Origin: Anagrus nilaparvatae
Lineage: Eukaryota; Arthropoda; Insecta; Hymenoptera; Mymaridae
Assembly: GCA_022575985.1 (NCBI GenBank)
Contig: JAKSXM010000014.1
Location: forward strand, 10,912,001 to 10,976,000
Length of the DNA stretch: 64,000 nucleotides
Direction: 5' to 3'
In this document: positions 20,940-32,060 of the stretch, one piece after another
How the letters are laid out: the number at the start of each line of letters is the position of its first letter
How positions within the stretch are numbered: position 1 is the first letter of the stretch
The notes under the pieces: model-generated
Seen by the model: only the letters and a program-made list of their open reading frames with translations
Databases searched by the model: none
What the model was told of the DNA's origin: nothing
Made by a program: the position numbers and the translations under genes

Positions 20940-23620
20940 CAAAGGAAAAACTAGGCCTTATTATAGGGAAAAATTTACTCTTAAACGAACAATATAGACA
21001 AATAGCTGCAGCACAGCTTAGCAAGTTCACTCTTCGTTTTAAAGTAAAATTCTGGGTGATAATGGGCGACATATAATAAGAACTATACCCCATGTTATTT
21101 ATAATAATAATAATAATGAAATAATAAGTAATAAATAATAAATAATAATAATCAATAATAAAAATAATAGTATATAAGTATAAAATATACATGGAGGAAA
21201 AGATAAACGATAATGAACAATAAAATGACGAAAATTATATAAAGATTGAATCAACTTAACATTAAAATACAAACTTTCAAAGGTTGTGAAAAATTTTATT
21301 AATAATAAACAAAGGAAAACTACAAAAAAAGATTTTTTTTCTGAATACAATTTTTATCATGCAGCTTTTAACATTCCATAATTATATTTCACTTAAATTT
21401 ATTGCTAAGGTGAGCTACTAATATCTTTTTATTGGGTGTAAATATTTAAATTAATACCCCTTTTATAAGGAATGGATTTTGGCCCTTAGTAGGAGTGAAC
21501 GTAATCGATTTTATTTTACCTTAAAAAAAAAAAAAAGAAAAAAAAAACTTTATTTACTATGAATACAAAAAATAATAATAATAATAATAATAATGACTTA
21601 AGCTATAAATTGACAAATACAAAAATATAATTTATTTATTATAGATATGATTTGAAAAATAATACAGTGTTTTTAACTATTTTTATAAAGTTCTGATAAA
21701 TATAATACATATAAACAAGTATTAATGAAGCACAATACTTTATTATGTTTTTTTTTACTTTTTATCTCAAAGTTTTACGTATACGCAGAAAATTTTATAT
21801 GTGTTAGTTTCAAAACGTTTATTACGGTGTTAGCAGGTTAATTCAAATTTTTCTCAGACATCCTTAAATATCTCTGAAAAACCAGTGGAAAACACAGATT
21901 GACTTGCAGATTTAAATAAATTTTTTTTTACATACAAGTTCTATAAAAACTTATTAAATATTTACATAATTTTAGGTTCAAAATTATATACAGGTTATGA
22001 TCTTTGATAATTATTTTTACCCATATATATATTTGTAATTTCTTATACTAACCAATATGTATATATATATATTCATATTTACTATAAATCTACTATATAC
22101 ATACCTAATTCATAACTATTATTAGCTTACAATTATCACTTAATCATCTAATCATAAATGTAATCTGAATATATCCTAATATAAATTACTTTGGATTTAA
22201 CAAATATGTAATCTTTTATCGTGCGTTTATAAAAATTTACAAAAAAGAAAAAAAAACATCAAAGACCACCCCTGACAACCAAATTAATCTAAATCAATAT
22301 TTTATAGAGTTTTTTTACATATATATTTACATAAATTAAGTTTTCAAAGCTCCTTGGAATTCTTAGAATCTACAGTTAAATTGAAAATCAACGATACAAA
22401 AAAAAAACGACTACAAAATTACCAATATACATATGCTTTTGCCTGTATTCCATTTCTCTTTTTCACTTTAGCACAAAAATTAATAACGAAATTTATTAAT
22501 AATAAATAATAAATAACTAAAGAAAAATTGAGAGAGGAAAATTTTGCTGGACAACCAGTGACGCAAATCACAAAAGAAAAATAACTATAGAGACAAAAGA
22601 AAAATAATTATAGAGACACAATTTTCATTGTTTGCATACGATTTTGGCCTTGAGACTGAAATGTCATAATATTATCAAAACAGCTGATCTTAAAGACTGC
22701 ATAATTGCACTTTATAAATATACTAAATCACATGGAGTGAAAGAAGGGATAACCAACTTATTAACACACATAAAATTTTTATTACAATACTACTGTAACA
22801 TTCATTTTTTTTTTGCCCAACCAAGATCTCACTTCACTTTCAAAGAAACGCAAAATTAAATGTGCATTACTGTATAAATTAATACATAACATAATTCTCA
22901 TAGACGAGCAATGTTCTCAACTATAAAAATCGCTTTTACTCTAAGAAGGATTAATGAAAATATTATTAAATAATAATATATATGCAAAAATATTAACAAT
23001 CCAGAATGTATGAACAAAAAAATGCTTCTGAGAGCTTATAAGCCAGACGAGAAGCTATATAACCGACTAATTGTAACACCAATTAACTCTATCCTAGTTT
23101 CTTGAAGCCGATATCAAAAGAAAACAGAGCTTTTATAAACTGGTGCTGTTATTAACTAACTCACCAACGCTGTCGCTGTATACCGTTCCTTAATCCGAGA
23201 CAAGTCACATATTTGCGTATTTCTCATCAACACTCAACTTGGGTATATGAAAATTGCAGGAAAGTTTTTTTTTTATAACTAATGAATCAATTTTTCTTAA
23301 ACTGGCCTCTCTCTTTCTCCTACGATTTGTAAATATCATAAAGTTTTGCAAAATTTTTTCAAACAACTTCTTTGTCATTCTGGTATCAGGCATACATCTG
23401 TGTATAAATATTATGAAAACTATTCTTTAAAATTTTTTATTTTTTATTAACAATTTCATATCACTGTTTTTCTTGCTCCATTTGACTTTCTCAATACAAA
23501 ATTTTTATAAATAAATAAATTTAAAAATAAATATTTATGTACAAAAAAAAAATAAAAAGAAAAAGGAAAAAGGGAAGGAAAGCATACACAACACATAAGG
23601 AATAATAAAAATATTAGATA
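20940..23620. other. AT-rich DNA without recognised genes
   Basis: ATA and TAA microsatellites near 21095-21180 and 21570-21592. ORFs here (for example 22632-22859) show no family features. Confidence 0.4.
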
Positions 23621-23629
23621 CGATATAAC

Positions 23630-24112
23630 TTATCGTTCCCTCTTTTAAGTTTAAAAATAGTATTTTAAGTATCAAGGGCGTAAAAGTTTCGGCACTAGCG
23701 TGAGCACTAGCACGAGTGCTCGGTGAAGCCGGGCACGAGTGATTTGTGTTCACGCTCGTGTCTAAAGTATTTCGCCCATGATGCTTACCCTATTTTTTGC
23801 TCCCCTAGGCGTAGAACGAGTTCAGAAAATTCTTTACGCACGAGTTTTACGCCCGGGAGGGCAAAAAAAAATTTTATCGTTCCCTTCTTAACTGAATATA
23901 AAATATTATCGTTCCCTCTTTAACTCTAAAAACAAAAATTTTTATCATTCCCTCCGTAACCCAAAATAAAATATTATCGTCCCTCTTTTAAGTTTAAAAA
24001 CAAAATTTTTATCGTTCCTTCCTTAACTGAATATAAAAAATTATCGTTCCCTCTTTAACTCTAAAAACAAAAATTTTTATCGTTCCCTCCTTAACTGAAT
24101 ATAAAACATTAT
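23630..24112. repeat. Minisatellite and GC-rich core of an unknown element
   Basis: After a core with nested inverted motifs (CACTAGCGTGAGCACTAGCA near 23694, GCACGAGTGATTTGTGTTCA near 23732), units of about 68 bp follow. Each holds TTATCGTTCCCTC twice, alternating TTTAACTCTAAAAACA and CTTAACTGAATATAAA; about four units. It replaces the first ~326 bp of the 3' LTR of gypsy element 2. Confidence 0.65.
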
Positions 24113-24340
24113 CTTTTCCAAGAAAAGCTCGGAATATATAAGATGCGGCATTTGCATAAAAGAAATAGATTGGTTACTAGGTGGAGAAAAAGCTTTCTTA
24201 GGAGGAGCTTTTGTTTCTGAGGAGGCGGTTTTTCAAAATTTACATAATAGAGAGGGAAAATAACAATCGATAGTCTGGTAGTTTTCTATACGGGGTAGTC
24301 CTTTATGGCGAAGCTTGCAAAAAAAATTGTTTATAACTAT
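24113..24340 (-). repeat. Truncated 3' LTR of gypsy element 2
   Basis: Aligns without gaps to 34693-34920. The part matching 34367-34692 is missing and replaced by the minisatellite on its left. Confidence 0.85.
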
Positions 24341-24839
24341 GGTAGCGCCCTCTATAAAACGTTAATCTGGTTAGTAAAAACCCTGAACTGCTTAAATTAG
24401 GGGAAAAGAAACAGGAGGTTAACAATTTTTTTGGTCTCCTAAGTCTTTCTTGATGAAATTACAATTGAGTAAATGTTACACATTGTTGATAGATATAAGG
24501 TTTACATTATTAATTATTGATAATATAATATAAAATTGATTATAATTATTTTAGAGAAAACATTATAAAAGAATTTAGTTGAATTACATTTATATAATTG
24601 GGAGTAGGTATAAGGTTTATTGTTTTATTAAGTGATTACATAGAATTTGTAAAATTGCTTATATAAGTTATTGTAATTGTGCATATAATATTAAAGTTTT
24701 CAGTGCAAGTAAGAATATAAGGTTTTGGATAATACATAATTTTAGAGTGCAGTAATATGTATGACATTGATTTGAGGAAAAGATATATAATTTTAAGTAT
24801 AAATATGATTAGTATGTTTCTAATAGCCTTGAGTATTTG

Positions 24840-25490
24840 TTAAACGTTGCTTGCTTGAATTTGGAGTCGTTTGGCTTGATGTATGGGATTTTGTATTATA
24901 CTTGAAGTAGCGTGTTGGGCCTGGGATGCTGGATAAATTAAGATTGGTCTAGTTTTAGCTTCTGGCATGTCCCAAGTATCTGTTTTTTCTGCTGGGGTAT
25001 AAGAGACTGCACCTTCTTCTTTCTTGTTCCAATTCTTTAGTAAATCAAAAACTTTTTTGTCTCTGAAAATGTAGAATTTTATAGCTGAAATCAGAAATAT
25101 GATTAATGATATCAAAAATATTATTATTGTAAATTATATGAGGAAACTGGATTGTGTTGGAATTTGGTTTCTTAATTTTCTGTATTCTCCTAATATTTTT
25201 TCTTTTTCAATGATTACTTGTAGGTCTTTTCCATTCTGTAAATTGTCTGATTCAAAACGACCCTTGGTTTTTGTTATTTCTGCTAAATCTTTTTCTGAAT
25301 TTTTAAATGCATCTTTAAGAATTCTTGATAAATTCATTAGTAACTTAGAAAAGAATTTTGTTTCTATGGTAGTTTCTAAAGTTTGGTGTGCTCTAAACTT
25401 TGCAAAACGAGAAATTGCTTTGCATCCTTTTCCTTGTGAAAATATACCCATTTGCGGTAGTTCTACTACAGTTTCTGGTTGTTGTCGATT
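24840..25490 (-). pseudogene. Env-like third ORF of gypsy element 2
   Basis: Downstream of integrase, one frame runs from about 25490 to 24840 with a single in-frame stop near 25131. The upstream part (ELPQMGIFSQGKGC onward) contains a Lys/Glu-rich, heptad-like stretch. Right after the stop comes a strongly hydrophobic segment (about 20 residues of Ile, Phe, Leu, Ser; 25065-25130), then a polar tail rich in Pro and Gln. Ectodomain, single membrane span and cytoplasmic tail at this position fit an errantivirus-type envelope. The N-terminal half of an Env is not readable upstream and no fusion-peptide or furin site is seen, so the call is tentative. Confidence 0.4.
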
Positions 25491-25499
25491 CGAAATAGA

Positions 25500-26023
25500 A
25501 TCGTTTTATTTTATTTATTATCATATATTTTTTTTTTTTTAAATATCTAATTATGAAGGCTTTATAAAGAAGCTTGCTTATGTACATTTAAACATATAAA
25601 ATTCTATGCGTTATCCGGTTAGTAAAAAAAAATTAATTAATTAATTATTTAATTAATTTTGTGTAAGTTTGAACCATACACCTGTATTATATGCAGTAAA
25701 TATGTAAGATATGTAAGTATGTAATTTTTTATTAATTTATGTAATCATTATTAAAATTATTTATAAATTTATTGAACTTTAGTTTTGGTTTCCGATATTT
25801 ATAAGGGTAAAATTGTTATCTTTATTATTAATTATGATATTTAATCTTTTATAATATTATCTTATTTTTTTTTTTGTATTAAATGCAGAATATATTTTAA
25901 AGTTATATTATTGATATTTATTCATTTTTTTTATATATATGCGGATTTATTAAATGCTTATTTTATATTTATTTTTATATAACAGTTATCAATAGCTCAA
26001 CAAATTTCTATTCTATGCATATT
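25500..26023. other. AT-rich spacer between integrase and Env-like ORF
   Basis: Long A/T runs and an AATTAATTAATT block; no coding signal. Confidence 0.4.
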
Positions 26024-27100
26024 TTATGTATTTAATTTAACGCGATTAACCATCATATCTTTATTATTCATAAACTCATGAGCTCGACGTATTTGATTCA
26101 TGTGTAGCATTTTCTTTTTGTTCCCAATTTGTAGTTGAACATTGTGGCTTTCCGGAGAAACTTGTAGAATTTCAAAACATCCAAGGAAAGAGGTTTTTCT
26201 ATGCTTGTTTAATTTGCGATGATTTATGATATATACTAGCTCCCCCTCGCGGAAATGATCACAATTACACCGTCTATCGTAGTAAAATTTACTTTTATTA
26301 AGTCCTGCTAAAGTTTGTGCTTTAATTAAATTTTCCGCAAAGTCGACAAAATAATGGCCGTATGTTTGTAGTTTTTCCCTGGGTTCAAACCTGGAGGGCA
26401 TTCTTGCTTTGTATCCAAATACTAGCTCCTGAGGTGTGAAAGAAGTACCTGAATGGGTCGATGTGTTATATGCAAAACATGCTAGTCTCAAATAATCGCT
26501 CCAATTTGCCTTCTGACCGAGATAAATTTTGATAAAGCCCAGAAGCGAAGCACGGGATCTCTCAATCGAGCCGGAACTCGCTGGGTGCCAAGCAGTTGTT
26601 TCAAATTTCTCAATTTGGAAAATATCAGCCAATGCCTTCATTACTTTAGATTGAAATTGAGCCCCTAAATCACTTAGAATGGCTCTAGGGGGACCATAGT
26701 GTGTAATTACATTTTCAACTAGTGCCTTGGCCACTTCTTCAGCTTTGGCTGATTTTAGAGGTATAGCTATAAAATATTTTGTTAATAAATCAATTACCGT
26801 TAAAATCCATACATAATCGTATGAGGGAAGTAGTTTTCCGTGAAGATCTAAACTAATTTTGTCGAAAGCTCTCGCGGGTGTGTCCGTTAGAACCATACTT
26901 TGGTGAATTTTAGATCTACTTATTTTTGTCTTTTGACAAACTGGGCAACATTTTATAAAATGATTAATTTCAACTCGCATTAATTTCCAGTAATATTCTT
27001 TGATTATTCTATAATAAGTTTTAGTCATTCCATAATGTGCACCAATGGTACTAGTATGAAATTGTTTAATTAGTCTAAATCTCTCATGAACTGGCGGTGT
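26024..27100 (-). pseudogene. Integrase of gypsy element 2
   Basis: The frame of 334 codons covers most of a Ty3/gypsy integrase. The zinc-binding region begins upstream of its first Met: FHTSTIGAHYG supplies the His pair and CCPVCQKTK the Cys pair. The core has Asp in ISLDLHGKL, Asp in LSDLGAQF and Glu in GSIERSR, with 35 residues between the last two (DD35E). The C-terminal part (GELVYIINHRKL, KHRKTSFLGCFEIL) is the usual chromatin/DNA-binding region. A frameshift near 27100 separates it from the upstream frame at 27070-27267. All three catalytic residues remain, but the polyprotein around it is broken. Confidence 0.85.
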
Positions 27101-27480
27101 TTTCTGATTGTCATTATAAAATGTAGTTTGATTTCTTTCCCCTCGAAAACCTCATTTAGGGATTCAATAAATCTACAAACTTGTAATTGTGTCATTAAAT
27201 CCAAGACTCTTATTATTCCGACCTCCTTAAGTTGTAATTTGTCTATAATCTTTTGGTTTTGAGACATTTATCTAAATCTTTTTTTAAATTATTTGTGTCT
27301 ACATAAGGTTCTATCTAGGATTATTACTTCACCAACTTGTGGTTTTTGTCTTTTTAAATCGTTAATACTTAAATACTGTCTCTCAATTAAGTTCTTTAAT
27401 ACTTCAGTAGGATATAAATCTTGTGTAATACAAAAGTTTTTGAAACCTAAATAAGGGTGGTCGTTTGATATTTTCATTGC
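27101..27480 (-). pseudogene. Pol linker between the OTU-like segment and integrase
   Basis: Two short frames (27289-27477 and 27070-27267) of charged sequence without a recognised domain. They precede the integrase zinc finger and are joined to it only through frameshifts. Confidence 0.45.
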
Positions 27481-28368
27481 TCATAGAGTATCAATATTTT
27501 TAGGCCAGGGTGGCTTCCTTCGGGGTCGTTTTTGATTTTCAATTTGATTAGATGGTATTTTATTAATTTCCGTATTTTTAGACAATTTATTGGCTCTTAA
27601 ATCGCAAATAGCTTCTATAATATCAGAATCTATATCATAAGCTTCTATTTCTTCTATTTTTAATAAAGGCGTAAAATGATTTTCTTTAAGATGTAAATGG
27701 ATGTAATCATCGCTATTATTTATTTTGAAATGAGTGTATGTAATATTAATTTTGCCTTGGGAATTCTTTTTGCTATCATATATGTGTACGCATACATTTT
27801 GATTTAATTCTTCAGAAAATATATATATAACGTCCTTATTTCCCCATTCTGAATCATTATCAAATATAGTATAAGTTTTTTCTGGATTTTCACATGATTG
27901 TAATGTTGGGCTATTTTTTAAATAATGACGTAGTTCTTTAATATTTAAATTCAAACCTGTTAGAATTATTTAACTATCAAATAAACAATCACCGGTATTA
28001 TTTACCTTGGTATATCTCAATAGATTTGTACTTTCAGCACATTTGTCTGTTTGTGTATACCATGGAAAATAAAAGTCATCCTCATGTTTTTTAGATGAGA
28101 TGTCATCAGTATCCATATTTTCATTTTCATCAATTGTAATTTCTTCATATTCATCAATACTAGTATCATTTTCATTAAATACTACATGTTTTTTATTTTT
28201 ATTTTTAGAAGCTTCATTTATATTATATTCATATATTTCATCATTTTTATTAATATTTATATTATTAGATTCATTATTTTTATTTTTCGTATTATTTATC
28301 ATATTTTGAGGAGTATTTTCAATATTTAAAATACCTTTATTTTTATTATTAGTTTTTAATTCTATCAT
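27481..28368 (-). pseudogene. OTU-like cysteine peptidase segment in the gypsy pol
   Basis: An acidic, Asn-rich N-terminus leads to RYTKVNNTGDCLFDS, which matches the OTU catalytic motif (Gly-Asp-Cys-Leu-Phe). An in-frame TAA (27970-27972) follows at once, and the same frame goes on with IILTGLNLNIKELRHYL, the usual next helix. Near the C-terminus, DDYIHLHLKENHFTPLL matches the OTU His motif (His followed by an aromatic). The Asp usually three residues before the Cys is Thr here. OTU enzymes cleave ubiquitin chains. In a retroelement this could process the polyprotein or blunt host ubiquitin-dependent defence; that role is inference. This copy is inactive because of the stop. Confidence 0.6.
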
Positions 28369-29050
28369 AATTGTTTCAATTGTATTATTTTTTCACCTTT
28401 AATAGTTACGTCACATGTGCCTTGATGTAGTAATTTATTGTCATTGGGGAAAAGTATTTGATAGCTAGGTGTCTTAAAATCATTAGTTTTCATTCTGTTG
28501 TCAGGACTGGTTTTTCTTTTATTATTTATAAATTTCTTATTAACATTATTTATTTTATTTTCAATAATTTTATTAGGTTCATTCAAGAATTTCTGTATAT
28601 TATCTAGATTTAATCGTTCTAAAACTACTCCAGGTTCCTTTAAATTATATTGTCTCTTTGGGGTATTATTTTTATATTCAATAATTTTTTTAGGTTTATT
28701 ATATGATTCTTGTATTTTATCTAAATTTAATCGTTCTAAAACTATTCTTGGTTCCTTTAAACTGGGAAAATTCTTAGAGATTTCATTTGATATACTTCTT
28801 GATAATTGTTTTTGCGTCGCATAAGGTCTTGTATTTTCAATATTTTCTGTTACGATAGCACGTTTTTTAGGAATATTCTGTAAATCATTATCGGGTAAAC
28901 GTTTTGAGCTTATACCTGGTTCTTTCAAATTATTAAAATTGTAAGTAATGATAGCACGTTTTTTAGGAGTATTTTCCAAATCTTCATCGGGTTATCGTTT
29001 AAAATTTATACCAGGTTGCGTTAAGTTGCTATTTAGTTCTGTATTATCCA
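28365..29050 (-). pseudogene. Repeat-containing pol linker upstream of the OTU-like segment
   Basis: At least four diverged copies of a ~35-residue unit built on LKEP-x-V-x-LERLNLDNIQ followed by KPKKIIE-like residues. A further copy lies beyond a stop near 28994 (KEPRIVLKRIPD). The frame ends at 28365 in an ATGA overlap with the next frame (28368). The unit is basic and low-complexity with no known domain. It may be a flexible linker or a binding motif array. Confidence 0.45.
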
Positions 29051-29298
29051 TGGGTTCTTTATAGAATTTTTGTTGATTTTTGTCAGGTATACGTTTTAGA
29101 ACTATTCTAGGCTCTTTTTGGTTGATAATATCATTTAATTCTATTACATAATTATCTGTAGTATTAGTTAAAATTTTGTCTGATGAGCTTTTAATAATTT
29201 TATTGGGAGTTTTCTTCTCAGAATAATATATCTCATTAATAGTGGGTTGATTAGATTTTCTATTTGTAGTAATGATATTTTCTTCCGAAGGATTTTTT

Positions 29299-30640
29299 TT
29301 AAGAGTGGATTATCTTTTTCTGGCCCTTCTTTTTAACGGCTCTGAGCCTGCGTATATGAAAATCAGTACTCTCTGAAGATTCTGAATTTTCTGCATTAGA
29401 TCTCAGAGACTCTTTTAGCAGTTCTAACTTTGACATATCAGGTGTTCTCTGGTTTTCGTTGGTAGGGATATTCCTTGATAAAGCATCAGCGACAACATTT
29501 GTTCTACCAGGTTTATATTTTATGTCGAATTTATATCCAGTTAAATTTGATGCTAAATTACAGGCTGTTAATTGCGTATGACGTTGTGTCTTAAGATGAA
29601 CTAGGGGATGATGGTCCGAGTAAACAATAAAGTATTTACCGAAAATGTAGTGTCTAAACTGTGATAAAGGCCCATACAACAGCAGATAGTTTTTGAAGGT
29701 ATGTTGACATTTTTAATTCTGAACGTTTCAATAATCTAGAGGCATATGCGATAACTCGTGGCTTATTATTATCATCCATTTGATCTAAAACGGCCCTAAA
29801 CCGTAACTAGATGAGTCAGTCGTAATGTAAAATAATTTTTCGTAGTCTGTCGTTGCTAAAACTGGTTCATAACATAGTTTTTCCTTTAGAGTTTCAAAAG
29901 CTTTTTGTTGTTCTTCACCCCATATGAATTTTTGATCTTTTTTTAGCAAATCAGAGAGAGGTTTCGCAATGACAGAGAAGTCTTTGATAAACCGACGATA
30001 ATAGCTCGTCATTCCGATTAGCGAACGGTCTTTCTTTAGCGTGTTAGGAACGGGATAATTTTTAATTGCTGCAATTTTCTCTGGATTAGGTTTTATTTGA
30101 TTTGAACCGACCACATCACCGAGAATAGTAGCTTCCCTTCTAAGAAACAAGCATTTCTTAGGAACAAGAAGTAGATTTGCATTTTTCAGACGTTCAAATA
30201 CTTCTGTACATAATTCGTAATGTTCTTGTAAATTTTTCGCATAAATTATAATGTCATCTAAATATACAAAAACTCCTCGGCCTAGTAGACCACTGAAGAC
30301 TATATCCATCAATCTACCCCATGTTTGTGATGAGTTAGAATGGCCCATTGGCATTTTGGTCCAGTTGTACGAACCGCCTGGTGCCATAAAAGCAGTATAT
30401 TTTCTGCTAGAGGGCGCTAGTGGAATCTGCAGGAAAGCCAAAGCCAAATCTAGGGTAAAAATGTAAAAAGCAGATGTCGCAGAGTCTAAAATATCATATG
30501 GTTGTATTAAGGGGTAACTTTTGTCCAAGGTAATCTTATTTAGCTCCCTAAAATCCGCTACGATTCGCTATCTTTGTTCTCCATCTTTGGTGGAATTGCC
30601 CATATATGTGAACTCCAAGGGCTAACTGATCTTTGAATAA
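29299..30640 (-). pseudogene. Reverse transcriptase and RNase H of gypsy element 2
   Basis: The RT frame 29785-30528 includes LALAFLQIPL, KMPMGHSNSSQTW and the catalytic VYLDDIIIYA, then the thumb (GMTSYYRRFIKDFSVIAKPL). RNase H starts with ITTDSSSYGLG and continues after a frameshift in 29299-29679, where YSDHHPLVHL and KYKPGRTNVVADALSRN are typical. The finger region (about 30529-30640) is in other frames. At least two frameshifts inactivate it. Order and motifs are Ty3/gypsy. Confidence 0.85.
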
Positions 30641-30643
30641 TCC

Positions 30644-31520
30644 CTAAGTCCATTTCTTAATATTTTTTTCTAAAGCTTCTTTGGCTGCTTGCGGCTGTCT
30701 ATACTGCCTAGCCTTAAAAGGAACCTCAGATGATACTTTAATTTCATGTTCAATAAGATGTGTACTAGTAAAAGGTCTGCCTTCGATATAAAATATTTCT
30801 GCATATTTTTCTATAAGATCGTATATTTGATCAACCTCTTTTTCTTCTAAATCCTTTTTGTAAAGCACATCAAATATTTTTTTTACAAATTCTTCTTTTT
30901 CAGCATTTTCCCGTAGTTTATCATTTATTTCATAAGCTTCATTTTGATTAATTTCCATTTGATCAAATTCGTCTAATTCTACTATAGGTGCATCAATTTT
31001 AATAATTTGATCAGATGTATTTACGCACATTACTAAAGCTCTCCCATTTTGGTTTGTTACTAAAGCCTCACCTAAAAGTAGGTCAGGATGAATATTTATT
31101 TCAGGTAGAAAACCTTTTTTAATTTCTGGATTAGAAATTTCGGCATATATTATTTGCTTCGAATGTGGGTGAATTAAAAATTTCTCTCTTTCTCGAAAAG
31201 GAATTGAAAGTGATCCTAGATGCACTTGCATGTTTGCTATATCGATATTACCATTATATTTTTCTAAGATATCTAAACCTATCAAGCCAGGAGTGTCCAT
31301 ACAAAAAACTTCATCAATAATATGTAAATTACAAGGTAGATTCTCAAAAGAAATAGCAACTTTGCCTTTAGTAAATTCATAATCATTAGTAATGCTACAG
31401 ATTCTTATAATAGAAGTTTTATCGATATAAGTTGAGCTTTTTAATGCAGAGCTTTTTATTAAGCTCACCTGTATCTATAAAAAAATCAACTTTTTCTGAT
31501 ATTAAATCTGGACTTCTAAG
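30644..31520 (-). pseudogene. Protease and RT N-terminus of gypsy element 2
   Basis: The protease active site FIDTG is readable at about 31475-31490. A short deletion relative to element 1 right after it shifts the frame. The following 274-codon frame has the remaining protease (GLIGLDILEKYNG) and the pre-RT region with IYDLIEKYAEIF and HLIEHEIKVSSEVPFKARQY, the usual start of gypsy RT. Confidence 0.75.
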
Positions 31521-32060
31521 GGTAACAATAGGTGGAATTCTTTTTGTATGAGTAAGCATAACTCTTTTTGTAATAATATTATTTTGAAATTCGGATTCGT
31601 GACTGTTGTTTTTATTTGAAGTATCAATTTGTATAAGTTTTATATGATCCTGCGCAGTTGGAAATTTATTGATTTCCTTAGCTTCTAAGTTTTTTGGTAA
31701 AACGCATTGCGCCTGGTCTAATATATCGATTTGAGCTTTAGTTTCCGGAGTTTCTATATTTCAGAAAAGTGAGCTTTTTGAAGTGGATGTTATTGATTTC
31801 ACAATTTTTATTTTATTTTCGGACTGTGGTTAATCTTTTGAGCTTGAAAGATTTGTTTTTGTATTAATAGAATAATTATTAGTTGTTGTAATTGTATTTT
31901 TGTTAGTTTCGTTAAAATTATTATTATTTAATTTTTCATTTTTTTTAATTACTCATAATTTGTGCATCTTTTAATTTTGAAATATTATTATCATTATTTT
32001 TACTCACGTTAATTATTTCTTGCTGTATTTCCCTGGGACCACCTGGAACCAGGCACCCGT

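Noticed and set aside
22632..22859. 75-codon plus-strand ORF as a small gene
   Set aside because: No domain, no context and no splice or conservation evidence in an AT-rich region.
23690..24112. Possible CRISPR-like array
   Set aside because: Units are contiguous tandem repeats without unique spacers, and the DNA is clearly eukaryotic.
28100..28309. Ser/Phe/Leu-rich plus-strand ORF resembling a membrane protein
   Set aside because: Antisense of the Asn/Asp-rich part of the OTU-containing segment. The same holds for 28498-28824.
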